From Symsagittifera roscoffensis (taxonomy: Eukaryota; Xenacoelomorpha; Acoela; Convolutidae), in contig NC_087068.1 in the NCBI RefSeq assembly GCF_963678635.1, positions 24,306,697 to 24,370,696 of the forward strand: a stretch of 64,000 nucleotides of DNA, in the 5' to 3' direction. The notes under the pieces were generated by a model. It worked only from the letters and a program-made list of their open reading frames with translations. It was not told where the DNA came from and made no database searches. Below are positions 1-11,600 of the stretch, one piece after another. Positions within the stretch are counted from its first letter, which is position 1. The number at the start of each line of letters is the position of its first letter. The translations under genes were made by a program, and so were the position numbers.

Positions 1-2279
1 TCGGCAAATCTCAAGGCCGTCGTGGAGCTGAAATTTATGCTAGCGGCTATCAACCAGTCTACGCCGGTTATCGAGTACAGTCTGCTGACGGATAGCGTCG
101 CTCCATTCAGCATCCTCCTTGCATCTTCGATGAAGCTCACTCTCTGTAGGTCCAGCTTCATTAGTTCTTCTTTGTATATATGCCAAGGAGACGGTATGGA
201 TCGCGACCACATCAATGAGCCTCTGCTCGGTCTTTCCTCTCGACTGGTACTCGTCGTCTCCGATCTAGTGTCCGATCTAGATGCGCCGGCTACTTCTTCG
301 ATTGGTTGGTTGACAGGTCCTATCCTTCTCCTAGGATGAATTGTTCTCCTCATCGGTGCCTCTCCCAATCGATCCTGCACGTCCGTTCTTCGACCTGGTT
401 CACTGGAGCTTTGTTGCCGGTAATTTATGGCGGCTGGGACCGTACCCAAGCGTGTTTCCAGGTTAGGAGGCACAAAGGTGGTGATCACCGTATCACTCAC
501 CGTTCCCTCTTCCTTCAGCACTCCTGTGTCAAAGAGTTCTGCTTCCAGCTCCTCCAACCGTTCTTGGAAGAGTCGATTCAACCAAGCTTGTCCTTCGACA
601 CTGTCGAAGTGGATGCCATCTGTGGTCAGTCTGGCTTGATCCATGGCTCTCAATTCATGTTCAATGTCCATGAGGATCATTCTTCCGGCATTTCGATTTG
701 CTAGGTTTCTCAGGATGTTGTTCCATCTCATGACTCCCTCGTTGTGCCTTCTTCCTGATGCTGTCAGGCTTCTTGCGTTCATTGGCACCGTGCAAACGGT
801 CAGTACCGTGCAACTGAACTTCTGCCAGAGAGTAGTAAACAAACACACCATCATTGATTCCCACAGTGCTTCCTGCTCATCTGATCCTCTGGAGATATCA
901 TTCGTCCCAACTAAGATCATCACATTGGGTATCTTCCCTGGATTCATCAGCTCCACCATGCGATATAATTGGGCAATCGTCGCGCCTCCAAAGGCCATCA
1001 CCGTGGTGACCCATGAGGTCCTCAAATTCGACAGCACTCTGACTAAGCTGTCTCCCAATATCAGGTGAGATGTCCCGAGTGGTGGTTGCTGCAGGTTCAC
1101 AGCCGGGCTCCAGGTAGCTCGATTGAAGCAGGCTCTCGGATCTGTCTCCGGAACTCCCGTGAAATTATACTTCAATTGATTATTCTTCTGCACGTCTATT
1201 ACACGAGACACTTTCTTCGCTGGCATCTTCCTTACTTTCCTCTCTGGGATTCTCGAGTTCCCCATGAGTGGTGTCACGTTACTCATCCCTTGTCTGATTA
1301 CTGTCTGGGAGAGTTGTACTCTGCCCGTATCGTCAATCGTTCCATAGGGTGCAGTCACCCCGGAACCTGGTGCATTCTTGTTAGCGACCAATCGTCCAGC
1401 TGTCTCTATCAGTTTTCTCACTGTCTGTTCTACGACGGGATCACCCAAGGTGTCACTAGGATCCGGGATTGTTACTCGGTTCGTCTCTGCTGGAAGCCGT
1501 GTCTCCGTTGTTTGACTCATTTCTCGAGGTGTCAAGAGCTCCATCGGGGACTGCCCACGAGGAATATCCCTTGCAGGTATCACTTTCTCAATGGACGTCG
1601 TCAACGCCACCTGCTCCGATCGCTCTTTGTATTCCTGCCTTAAGCGTTCGATCTCTTGACCCTGCTTTTTGTTGCAGTCTTCAAACAACTTTCTCCACAT
1701 GTCCCGGTCTTCCTCCATCGCCAGCATGGTCTTCGTCATATCGTCTAACTCCTTCTTCGTACTTCTCAACTGATCGTTCATCTCGTCCAGATCTTGTATG
1801 GTTTGGTTCGTCTGAACCTTCTGTGTTACTGTTGCCCCTTTTGGTGGCACAGCTGCTCTCAGTGGTGAACCAGACGAGGTCGCCTCGCTGTTCATCTCCC
1901 GATGCATTCTCGTCAGCCCAGGTTTAGGCTTAGAGGGCATTGGCATCTCACCTGGTTGGTAAGTCCTAGAACTTCCCAACCCAGGCTCATTCGCCAAGTC
2001 ACTCCCTGAGAGAGCCCCGTTTCTCCACCTCATCACTCTCATGTTCGGGCGGTCTAGTACTCCTCTTTCTCCATATGCTGCCATCAACAGGACTTCCGTG
2101 GGGCGGTCCCCACGGTTGTCGTGCCCCAAGATGTTGATCAGGGCGGTCAGCAACATGACCACCTCTGGGTCATCCAGAGCGAAGTCTCGTTCGATCAGCC
2201 GACGATAGATCGCATCTACCATCGGTCCTACATATGCCTCTGCCAGGTCCATCAATTCATCCAGGTTGAAATTGTCCAT
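1..2279 (-). CDS. SGNH/GDSL hydrolase-domain protein in the env position of element 1 (3' end outside window)
   Basis: An open reading frame starts at the ATG at 2279-2277 and stays open for 759 codons to the left edge, so its C-terminus is missing. Residues about 165-225 are a charged helical, coiled-coil-like segment. Residues about 405-560 carry the SGNH blocks: Gly409-Asp410-Ser411 (block I, nucleophile Ser), a Gly-Gly-Ala-Thr block II, Gly458-Thr459-Asn460-Asp461 (block III) and Asp554-Gly-Ile-His557 (block V, DxxH). I checked that these blocks share one reading frame. The rest is Arg/Ser/Thr-rich and unrecognised. The family contains esterases and acetylhydrolases, some fused to or encoded by retroelements (CR1-type LINE ORF1) and viruses (haemagglutinin-esterases). 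A role in particle release or cell-surface deacetylation is inference. It starts 397 bp after the pol stop. Plus-strand ORFs across 22-1927 are its shadows. Confidence 0.8.
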   Translation of the reverse strand, partial: MDNFNLDELMDLAEAYVGPMVDAIYRRLIERDFALDDPEVVMLLTALINILGHDNRGDRPTEVLLMAAYGERGVLDRPNMRVMRWRNGALSGSDLANEPGLGSSRTYQPGEMPMPSKPKPGLTRMHREMNSEATSSGSPLRAAVPPKGATVTQKVQTNQTIQDLDEMNDQLRSTKKELDDMTKTMLAMEEDRDMWRKLFEDCNKKQGQEIERLRQEYKERSEQVALTTSIEKVIPARDIPRGQSPMELLTPREMSQTTETRLPAETNRVTIPDPSDTLGDPVVEQTVRKLIETAGRLVANKNAPGSGVTAPYGTIDDTGRVQLSQTVIRQGMSNVTPLMGNSRIPERKVRKMPAKKVSRVIDVQKNNQLKYNFTGVPETDPRACFNRATWSPAVNLQQPPLGTSHLILGDSLVRVLSNLRTSWVTTVMAFGGATIAQLYRMVELMNPGKIPNVMILVGTNDISRGSDEQEALWESMMVCLFTTLWQKFSCTVLTVCTVPMNARSLTASGRRHNEGVMRWNNILRNLANRNAGRMILMDIEHELRAMDQARLTTDGIHFDSVEGQAWLNRLFQERLEELEAELFDTGVLKEEGTVSDTVITTFVPPNLETRLGTVPAAINYRQQSSSEPGRRTDVQDRLGEAPMRRTIHPRRRIGPVNQPIEEVAGASRSDTRSETTSTSREERPSRGSLMWSRSIPSPWHIYKEELMKLDLQRVSFIEDARRMLNGATLSVSRLYSITGVDWLIAASINFSSTTALRFA

Positions 2280-2675
2280 ACTGTTCTTTCCAAGTTTGAT
2301 TTGATTTCGATTTCAAGTTTTGACTCAAGTGAGCAATTAAATGATCAATCAGGATCTAGAAAAGGAATCACGACTGTCACACCTGTCAGTTTCACCTTAA
2401 TATATATCGTTAAAATTTGCTTAAAGACAGTTCAGATAAAAAGATATTTATCCTAAAATTTATTAAAATCAATTGGTTTCTAAAATTTTGGAATTCGACC
2501 TAAGATTGGACAGTCCAAACGTTGGATCTATTCCCAAGATCGTCATTTAGTTGTTCATGGTCACTAACCCCTACTTACCCATGATCTTAATAACCTAACA
2601 CATAACATAACATAACGCACCTCTCACATATTACACACAACTTAGTCTTTGGCCTAACACCCTCTCGCACATCAC
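2280..2675 (-). other. Spacer between pol and SGNH ORFs of element 1
   Basis: This AT-rich 396-bp gap lies between the Gag-Pol stop and the SGNH start. On the minus strand it holds a short GTTAT-type repeat near 2600-2625 and a GGGTAAGTAGG stretch near 2575 that looks like a splice donor. No ORF is visible. How the downstream ORF is translated (internal promoter, splicing or IRES) is not evident. Confidence 0.5.
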
Positions 2676-5600
2676 TCAGCCTATACTTAAGTAATATTTC
2701 TTATGTAGATATACTTGTATGTTCGTATCAGAGAATATCACGTGTACAAGCGCGTACAATTCACGAGGATGCAGTCTTCCTCTATTTGGATCGTACACTG
2801 GAAGCGAAAGCTCCTTCACGTCCATTTCCACAAGGAAGTCCCTCAGCCTCGTCAAAGACAAGACTAGGTTTTCTGGGTCCACGTGCTGCTTCTCTGTCGC
2901 CCTCGTTACCAAGAAGCATAAGTACTTTCCCGGTATCTGCGACACCGCCGGGGGTAAGGCTGCTACGCCCCCTATCCCTGGTCTTTGCTTCCAAAGGAAT
3001 TCCACGTTTTTGTATTCCCTCTTAAAATCTGCCGCTAGCGCCGTCCTAAAACTCATGTCTGCGGTGATTGCTATCGCACATGTTCTGTTTGTGAGTATGA
3101 AATCACTATCTGTTAGTACTATGTTACTTGAATATTCATTTGGTAAGTTAAAATATGACTCAACTACCCTGCCTATGTCAGGTTTCTTAGGTTCTTCGCC
3201 TGTTTCTGCTTCTAAGTTTCCTGTTTCTCTTGCTATTCTCAATTTTTTTATTATCAAGTTTTCAGTGTGGGTAAGTCCTACCCCCACTCCCCGGACAAAA
3301 ATATCCATCGGCGTCCCCGTCGATCGCATACCGGGTATTAAGTCAAGATTAGAAGCTGGAATGAGAAGTTGTCCTTCCTGGGCAGCCCAGGAAGGATCAT
3401 CTCGTTCGGTCTTAATGTATTTCGCGCTTTCGCGATCTACGTCTTGAATCGTAACGCTGGTCTTTTCAGGGTCTGATGTCATTTCGTTCAGCCACTCTAA
3501 GACACGCAGGTTCGTCAGGTCTTGTTCATTTGACTGCTGTTGCTCATCGTCGAACTCCACCTCGGGTTTCGACCAGTCGTCAACCCACTCATCGTTGTGA
3601 TCATCGACTATGTCAATGTCCTGTGACACGGTTATTTCCTCTAAACCCACTACTTCCTCCACTATTTTCTTTAGATCTATCCTATCCACTACAAAGTCGT
3701 CACCGTAAGGATTGTATTTCTTTCTTAGTCTCGTCCCGTCTTTCTGACGAGTCTGCATCGTGAACGGAAGATCTGGTTCCATGTTCTTGGGAACCTCTGT
3801 CTGTTCGGAATCCTGCCAATCTTCCTCTGCGTAGGGCAAGGTTTCATCGTCCGCTTCGATCTGTTCGTTTGGATCCAGGTCCAATGGTGTATCCGTACCT
3901 TCCTCTACGACTACGTTTCCATCGTTCTTCTCCCTGGTGCCTTTTTCATTGACCTCACAAGCAGTATCCATCATTAGATAATCCCCTTCTTCCATGTCTG
4001 CAGGTATACACCAGTCTTCTGTCGATGGATTGTTTGGCTTGATGTTCTCGTAGTGGGCGGCTCGGCCAGTACTCAGTCTATAAAAGCGTCCCTTTTGGTG
4101 CACCTCTGTAATCATGAAGGGTCCCCTCCACTTCTTCAGAAGCTTTTTTGTCCCTTTCGGTGGTATAACGTTCTGAAATACCCATACGTAGTCTCCCACC
4201 GAGTAAGCCTTTGCACCAGCTGCTTTCTTGTCGAATCTTTTCCTCTGCCTTGCCTGTGCCTGCTGAGTGTTTCGTCTACACAAGTCGTTCAACTCCTGTT
4301 GGCGTCTGATCACATCCCTCACGTAGACCTGTGGGGATGTTTTCTTTCCCTCATACTCTGGGTAGAAGAATGTCAAGGGTAAAGACTTCTCGTGTCCCGT
4401 CAGCATCATGTGTGGACTGACTCCAGTGGTGGAGTGTTGCGTGCTATTATAAGCTCCCATCACCTGTGGAAGGTATCTGTCCCAATCGGTCATGTACCTG
4501 GAACAATATACCCTCAGCATCGACACTAACGTCCTATTCTGTCTTTCCACTAAGCCATTCGTCTGAGGGTGGTATGTCGTGGAGTGAGCCTGAGCGACTT
4601 GTGACCGTCTCATAAGCTCTTTCGTAAGCTCGCCTACGAAAGCCGTTCCATTGTCCGATTGAAACGTCATTGGACATCCGTGTCTTGCTATCCACGTATT
4701 GATCAGGTGGTCGCATGTCTCTTCCGCCGAGGCAGTTATGCAGGGCACGGCCTCTGCATACTTCGTGAAGTGATCTATCATGACCAAGACTTGGTTGTAA
4801 CCGCTGTCTGTCATGCATATCTTCTGGTGATCTATCTGCACCACCTCGTTGAATTCAGACGACTCAATTGATTGTAAAGGAAATCGCAACTTCCTAGGAT
4901 CCTTGACCTGTTGGCATGACAGACATGCTGTCACCCATTTCTCGCATGCCTTTTTCATCCCAGGCCACTCAAAGCGCTTCAGGATCCTCTGATACACTTT
5001 GTCGATCCCTTGATGGCCCATCTGATCATGCGACCTGAATAATAGTTCTGTCTGATAGAGTTGCGGCAACACTATCGCGTTATATTTGTATAAGACCTTG
5101 TCTTCTTCTCTTCTCCTGCAAGCCACGATCCCGTCCTTGTTCAGATATAATCTCCCCTCCTTCTGCATGAAGTATTGTCTCAGGATCCTATAGCTGTCTT
5201 CTTCCAGGTCACCTTTGTCAGGTGCACCGTTTTCTATCCACCTTTTTAGGTTGCTTGTCATGCGATCATTTCTCTGCGCCCTTAGAAGGTCCGAGAGTCT
5301 GTATCTCGCCTTCAAGTACGTCTTCATGACTCTCATCTGACTGTTCAGCTCGTTGGGCTGATGTGTGTCTTCTTCCATCTTAACGCACCAAATCTTCGCC
5401 AACGGTTGTGTTTCTTGTTGAAACGGCTGAAGATCAGTCCTGACTACCTCTTTCTGCGGCAACAGGCTTATCGAACGTTTCGATACCGCTATCGTTTCTA
5501 AGTCATCCGCTGCGTTGTCAAAGACTCTTTCGCTTGGTATTAGGTAGCGATCACTGTCAGGATCCTGGTACACCTGTCTGTCCAGGTCCCTTGGCCGAGT

Positions 5601-8600
5601 TTCCACTAGTAGCGTGTGTATCGCCAGTTCTGACAGTTCTGATCCCGAGGTCGAATCCCTGTCTGAATAGGTGTTCATTCTCGAGCTTTCTGACTTATCA
5701 TCCGTCGAAGGTGTTGTGCTGGAGACTGCACGCTCCTCCAGATCATGTCCGTATTTCCTTCGCATCCATCTGAACTCCCCGGACAAAACTTTGTTCTCTA
5801 GGTCCTGTTTCTCATCAGGAATTTTCTCGTCTATCTCGGACTCCCCGGACAAATTTCCTTGTCCCGGGTGTTGATCTTGTGATCGCTGGTTTTTCTCCTT
5901 ATCCTTCTCCCCGGACAAATAGTCTTGCAGCAGATTTTGTTCTACCTCTTCACCCTCTTTTTCCCGGTCTACAAAGGTGACAGTTTTCTTTTGCTTGCCG
6001 CTCTCCCGTCCTTTCTGTCCGTAAGAAGTACTGGTTAAAATTTCCTGGGGTATTGAGGATACTAGTTGCTGAACTATTGTCCTACAATCCCTCTTGTACT
6101 CTTCGTGCTGTTGTCTGGACGGCATGATCTTCACTTTCTCACTGACTGTTAGCGATGCCACTGCTGCTGTCCACTCGGGGTCATCTCTGGTCACTTCTCT
6201 TTCTAACAATCCACCCAGTATCCGCATCACTTGTGGTGTGACTTGCACCGTTTTATCCAATAATGAGAGGCTGTTTATATTCATGCGAGAGAGTTCTTGC
6301 TGGACCAGGTTCGAGCGCAGCAACAAATCCAAGGGGACCGGGTCCTCCCTTGACAGGATCTTTATCTCGGCTGATTTCTCTACAGGTAACTCAGGATGCC
6401 CCGGAATTGGATGTCCAGACTTATCCAACCATCTCGTTAAGGGAAGCGCTTCATAAGTTTCTTTGTCCAGAAACGAGAATCCCTCCTTTACTTCCGCCTG
6501 ATTGGCCTGCTTCTGCTCCAATCTTTCATAGAACTCAGTTTTCTTGCTGAGACTGTCAGCATTCTGATGTTTATCACGCATCCTGTGTTCGATTATCATA
6601 TGGTAGCCATCCAGTCTTACTATCCATCTACCAATATAACTCTGATCCATCGAGTAGGTCTTCAACCAGGATAACGCTCTGTTGTCCACGCGTAACTTGA
6701 AGGGAGCGCTCCCCAAGTATGCACGGTACTTCTCCACGAAGGTAACTACTGCAAACATTTCTGCTTTTGGTGCGCCATATTTCATCTCTGTGTCACTCAA
6801 GACTTTGCTGCCGTATGCAATGGGACGGAGGACTGTTCTTCCGTTCCACTCTTGCTCTTGATGCAATATTCCTGAGATGGCCACCACCGATGCGTCTGTG
6901 TCAAGAACATACATGCCCTTTTCTGTAGGCATGCCCAGCACTGGCGCTTCGCACAGTTCCCGCTTTATGTTCTCGAAAGCAACTTGTGCCTCATCGTTCC
7001 ATTCGAACTTTTTCCCTTTGTTGCGCATCAGCTTCTGCATCGGGTACACCTTGTCCGCGTATCCTTTTATGAATTCTCGGTAGTAATTGGCAAACCCTAG
7101 GAAGCTCATGAGCTGTGTGTCCGTTCTAGGAGCTTTCCATGTCAGCACAGCCTCTACTGCTTCTGGATCTGGCCTCACACCATGCCGGTCCACCATTCTT
7201 CCCAGGTACTTGATCGAATCCCTAAGGATTTCACATTTCGATGGTTTGCATTTCAAGCCTGCTCTTTTCATACATCCGAAGACCTCATCGAGTCGATCAA
7301 TGTGATCCTCCAGGGTTGGTGTCGCTATGACTACGTCATCCACGTAGCACATCAAGAGATTCCCGTACTTTTCGGTCACTCCTGTCAAAGCCCGAGCCAT
7401 CAGCCTTTGAAAGGTTGCTGTTGCATTGCACAAGCCGAAGGGCATCCTCTTCCACTGGTACAACCCCAACTCGCACGCGAATCCGGTTTTCTCCCTGTCC
7501 TTCTTTCGCAGAGGAACCTGCCAGAAGGCAGAACCCAAGTCCAATGTGGTGAAGAACTTTGCATCACCAAGTTTGGATAGGCTCTCGTCTATTCGCGGTA
7601 TCGGGTACGCATCTTTAATCGTTACCGCGTTCAAGTAACGAAAGTCGCAACAAAATCTAAGCTGCCCCCCTTTCTTTTTCGCCATTACTACTCCGCAAGC
7701 CCATGGTGATTTCGAGGGTTCTATCATGTCGTATTCAAGCAACATTTCTATTTCCGCTCGGCACGCTTCCGATTTATGTGGCGTCATTCGCCTTGCGCCT
7801 TCCCTATGGGGAACGGCGCCCTCTTCTAGTTCGATTTCGTGTTCGACGAAATTACAGCAACCGATGTCCGCCTTATGTTTTGAAAATACTTCGGCGTTCC
7901 GATCTAGGAGGTCCCGCAATTTTTCAAAATCTCCCTCACCTATTTTTCCTTTTAAATGTTCTATTTCTGGCAAAACCGGTTTGTCAGAATCTAGTTCATA
8001 TGACGAGGGGCGTTCCGGAAAATTCGAGCAGCTTGATAAGCCGTCGTCCGTTTCGGATTTCATTGAAAACAATTTACGAATAGATTTTAATTCATCAATC
8101 CTCTTTAAAATTTTATCTTTATTTGCATGATAAGGACAGTCTTTCACACTATATTTCTTCGAGTTTTCTGTCTCCTCATAGTCGGTCCTCATCGGCAAGG
8201 CGTAGCCAAGCTTCTTTCCACGCTGGATTGAAACCGTGGTGTCCAGTGTGTTCAACAACAGTCCGTTTCGCGTTACCGAGAAGCTCCGGCCTAAAATCAC
8301 CGAACTCTGACTATTTGGATTCGGTACTAAGCAAACCTGTTTGCTATCACTTAACGAATTTAAATTTCTCATTCTAAAAATTGCTACTACAGCTTGTCCT
8401 GGTTGTAACTTTACTTTTCTGTCCAAAAAAACTGGTACCTTATTTTCATCTGTTATTATCCTATTAATTGGTCTCTTAACATACTTTCGGTCCGGGTTTC
8501 TAATCCGTATTAGACCGTTGTTCAAGTCAATCATCACATCAAAATTCCTGACAAAATCTCTGCCCAAGATGAATTGGTCGGCGTCGTCCAGATTCTCTAC

Positions 8601-11600
8601 CACCAGGAAGCTCATCCAAAGGTTCCGTCCTCCCATGTGAAGGACCGTCACCGGTGTTCTTCCGGCTACGTAGATAGCTCCTCGATTTGCAGCGGCTTGT
8701 CGGAGATTCGTAGGAATCAGATCTTCCCGCGTGAAGCCCATTCTCTCCCAGGTTTTTATCGGCATCACACTCACCACCGCGCCTGTGTCCAGAAGCCCTG
8801 TGACTCCGATTTTTGTTCCGTTGGTGTCAAGCAGGTGTGCTGTCACATCTGCTTCATATCCAATATGTACCGCGTCTTGTTCCATCATGGCGTCATGGCG
8901 TATCCTGCGGACTTTGAGTTCCTCTTCACCCAAATAGATCTGCCCCATTTGGTCATCATCTGTTGTTATGTAAGTCCTGGTGTAGATGCTGATTCCATCC
9001 ACGTTCAGCATTATTTGATACGGCCCATAGACCTCCAAGTAGCGTCCATGAAGTTTCTTCATGCGAGGGCCACCCGTCGTTAGTAGTGCTCGCACAGCTC
9101 TCGACTTAGTGCGTGGCTCCACCTGCCTCAGATAATCTGCATATGTGTCCAAATGCATTAAAGTGAACTCTGATGGTTCACTCAAATTTCTTATTACCTG
9201 GTGTCCAGCCACTGAGATTGTCGACTGTATCTTTTTTCCCTGCGGCGCCATGCCGAACCTCTTACCGGAGATCACTTTAAGTTTCATATCTAAACTGCTT
9301 GGTGTTTTCGTCTCTTCGAACTCCGTTGCCTCGAAGGTATTCAGTTGCTCCTGAAGCTTTTCATTTTCCAGTTCAAGTTTCACTTTTTGTTCGATCTCTT
9401 TCGTCACCAATTCCTGCTGTACTCTATTTAAAGCATCCTTTGCGGCTGCCTTATAATCGATCTTGAAGTCATCGGCCGCAGTTGCTGGTTCCGGTTCACG
9501 TGCCTCTTCTGTTACTGCTTGCATTTTCTTTGCCGCCAGCTCTTGAGGTTTGTCCTTCCTGCGTGCCTCTGCTTCGCTCAAAAGTCGAGCCTTGCTTGCC
9601 TTCACTCCTGACAAAGCTTCTTCATGCCTTGGATGCTTGATGTCTGCCACTGCATCCCAGAATTGCGGACAATCTGATTTAAAATGACCTTCCAAGTTAC
9701 AAAAGAAACACCTCGGGCCAAATTTCGCAATTACTCCTCTCATGAAATCCTCATGATCCAACTCTGACGCATCTTCGTCCTCGAGGCTAAAGCCTATTGC
9801 TTTCATGCCTTGTTTGTAAGCTGGGCATGCTGACACATGATGGTCTGTTGAACTGCAATTAGCACAAGAACGTCTCTTGTCCTTATCATCCCTCGGTTTG
9901 TACCAATTGTTCCCTTGGATAGCTGGTCCGTTGTTAAAATTGCCATAATTGTTCTTGTAATATCCAGATCTCGAAGGAGGTTTCAACAAAAGATACTCTT
10001 TTGATTTGAGCCTCAACTCCTCCGGTGTTGGCGCATTAGTTGATAGTGGTGTGTAATGCGTTGCTAGCATCGTACGAAGTTCATCATTTTTCACACCATC
10101 GATGAATTTTGAGGCTACGGCCAGGTTCATCCTTCGGTTTGACTCATCCGGTTGGCTGCGTCTTCTCAGCATTTCCAAATCATCGAGAAACTTGTCTATT
10201 GTTTCATCTTCTCGTTGCCTCCGTTTCTCGAAGCGCATCATCGCCTGGTGCCCCTGCACCCCTGATCCGAAACGGTTTAACAAGATTTCGAAGATTTTCT
10301 CAGCAGTGTCACGTTGATACTGTTTCTTAGCCATGACACAGTTCAGGGCTGCCCCCTCTAAGTTGCTGGTGAGCGCGCTGCATTCCTGTCTCTCCGACAA
10401 GTCCTCTTCCTCGAAATGCAGCTTCATTACCTCTATCCAGGTATCAATACAGCCATCAGATTCGTCCTTGTAGCATCTTGGCTTCTTAAAGACTCTTCTG
10501 GACTTTTCACTGCGTTCATTGGTTCTAGATAACCGCGTCAGGAATGTCTCCAAAGACCTGTTCAGGGGTTCAAATGCTGTGGCCATTGCCGTAGCATCCC
10601 TTGAGTGTCCCGCCTGAGTGTCCTCACACCTTGTCGAAGGCTCTGTGTGCGGTGCATCCCTGCAATCCGAATCACCATGAGCGTTTCCCGCTTGGCCCAT
10701 GTGACTCCTCCTCGGGCTTGTATGCCCCATGTTGCCAGAATCGCTGCTCCCGGTCGCATGTGTGCTTTGCGTTGGTCGTTCGTTCGAGGTTTGTCTGTTC
10801 CCCGTTGAACTTGCTCTACTGTTCGGGCCCCATGCTGTATTACCCCTTGTGGCATAGCCTGATGAACTGCCCCTGCCTCTAGTGGATCCATACGTCTTCC
10901 TCCTTTGATGTTCATTGAAGTTCACCCTCGGTTCCCTGCTGGGACCTCCCGAGTTCGGCTCTCCTTCTTTTGGTCCACTCTTGCTGCTTAGTAGCCCGTC
11001 CAACCTATCCATGATAGCCTGCGTTCGCCTCTCCATCATCGCGTCTATCTTTGAGTCAAGAGACCCAAGAGACTGCTCTTGCTGAATTCTTAACTTCTCC
11101 ATGTCGGCTCTTAAGCGTAACTCCCTCTGTTCCGCCTCTCTTGTCATTCGCGACAAGTTCCTCGTCATATGTTCGTCCGTTCTTTCTTTCAAGCGTTTTT
11201 CGCTTCTGCCAACTTCTTGTCTGTTGCGGTTTATTTCTTCCCGCAGACTTTCTCTTTCAATGTGAACTGCTCTTTCCAGTTCACTCATCCTTATCGACAT
11301 CTGTTCATTTTGTTCTCCTAAACTGCCCGCTATGTTGTTTAAGGCTTCCTCTAGTGCTGCCCCGTTATCCATGAGTGGCGTCACTAGTGGTGGTGTAACT
11401 CTGTCGGTCCCAGGTAGCTTCGTGCTGGTAGAGATCCGGGCCTTGACTCTCTGTCTTGACGTTTTATCATTATCTATTTCAGGATCCGCTAACGCGTTGC
11501 CAAGCCCTCTGGTTCTACTCTCTTCAGGTTGTGGCTCCGAACTTGTCCTAATCGCGAAGTCCTTGGACTGGCCCGGTGTGTTTGCCTCTTTGCTTATCGT

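Noticed and set aside
22-1927. Chain of plus-strand ORFs
   Set aside because: They are antisense shadows of the open minus-strand SGNH frame, which explains the region and has recognisable catalytic blocks.
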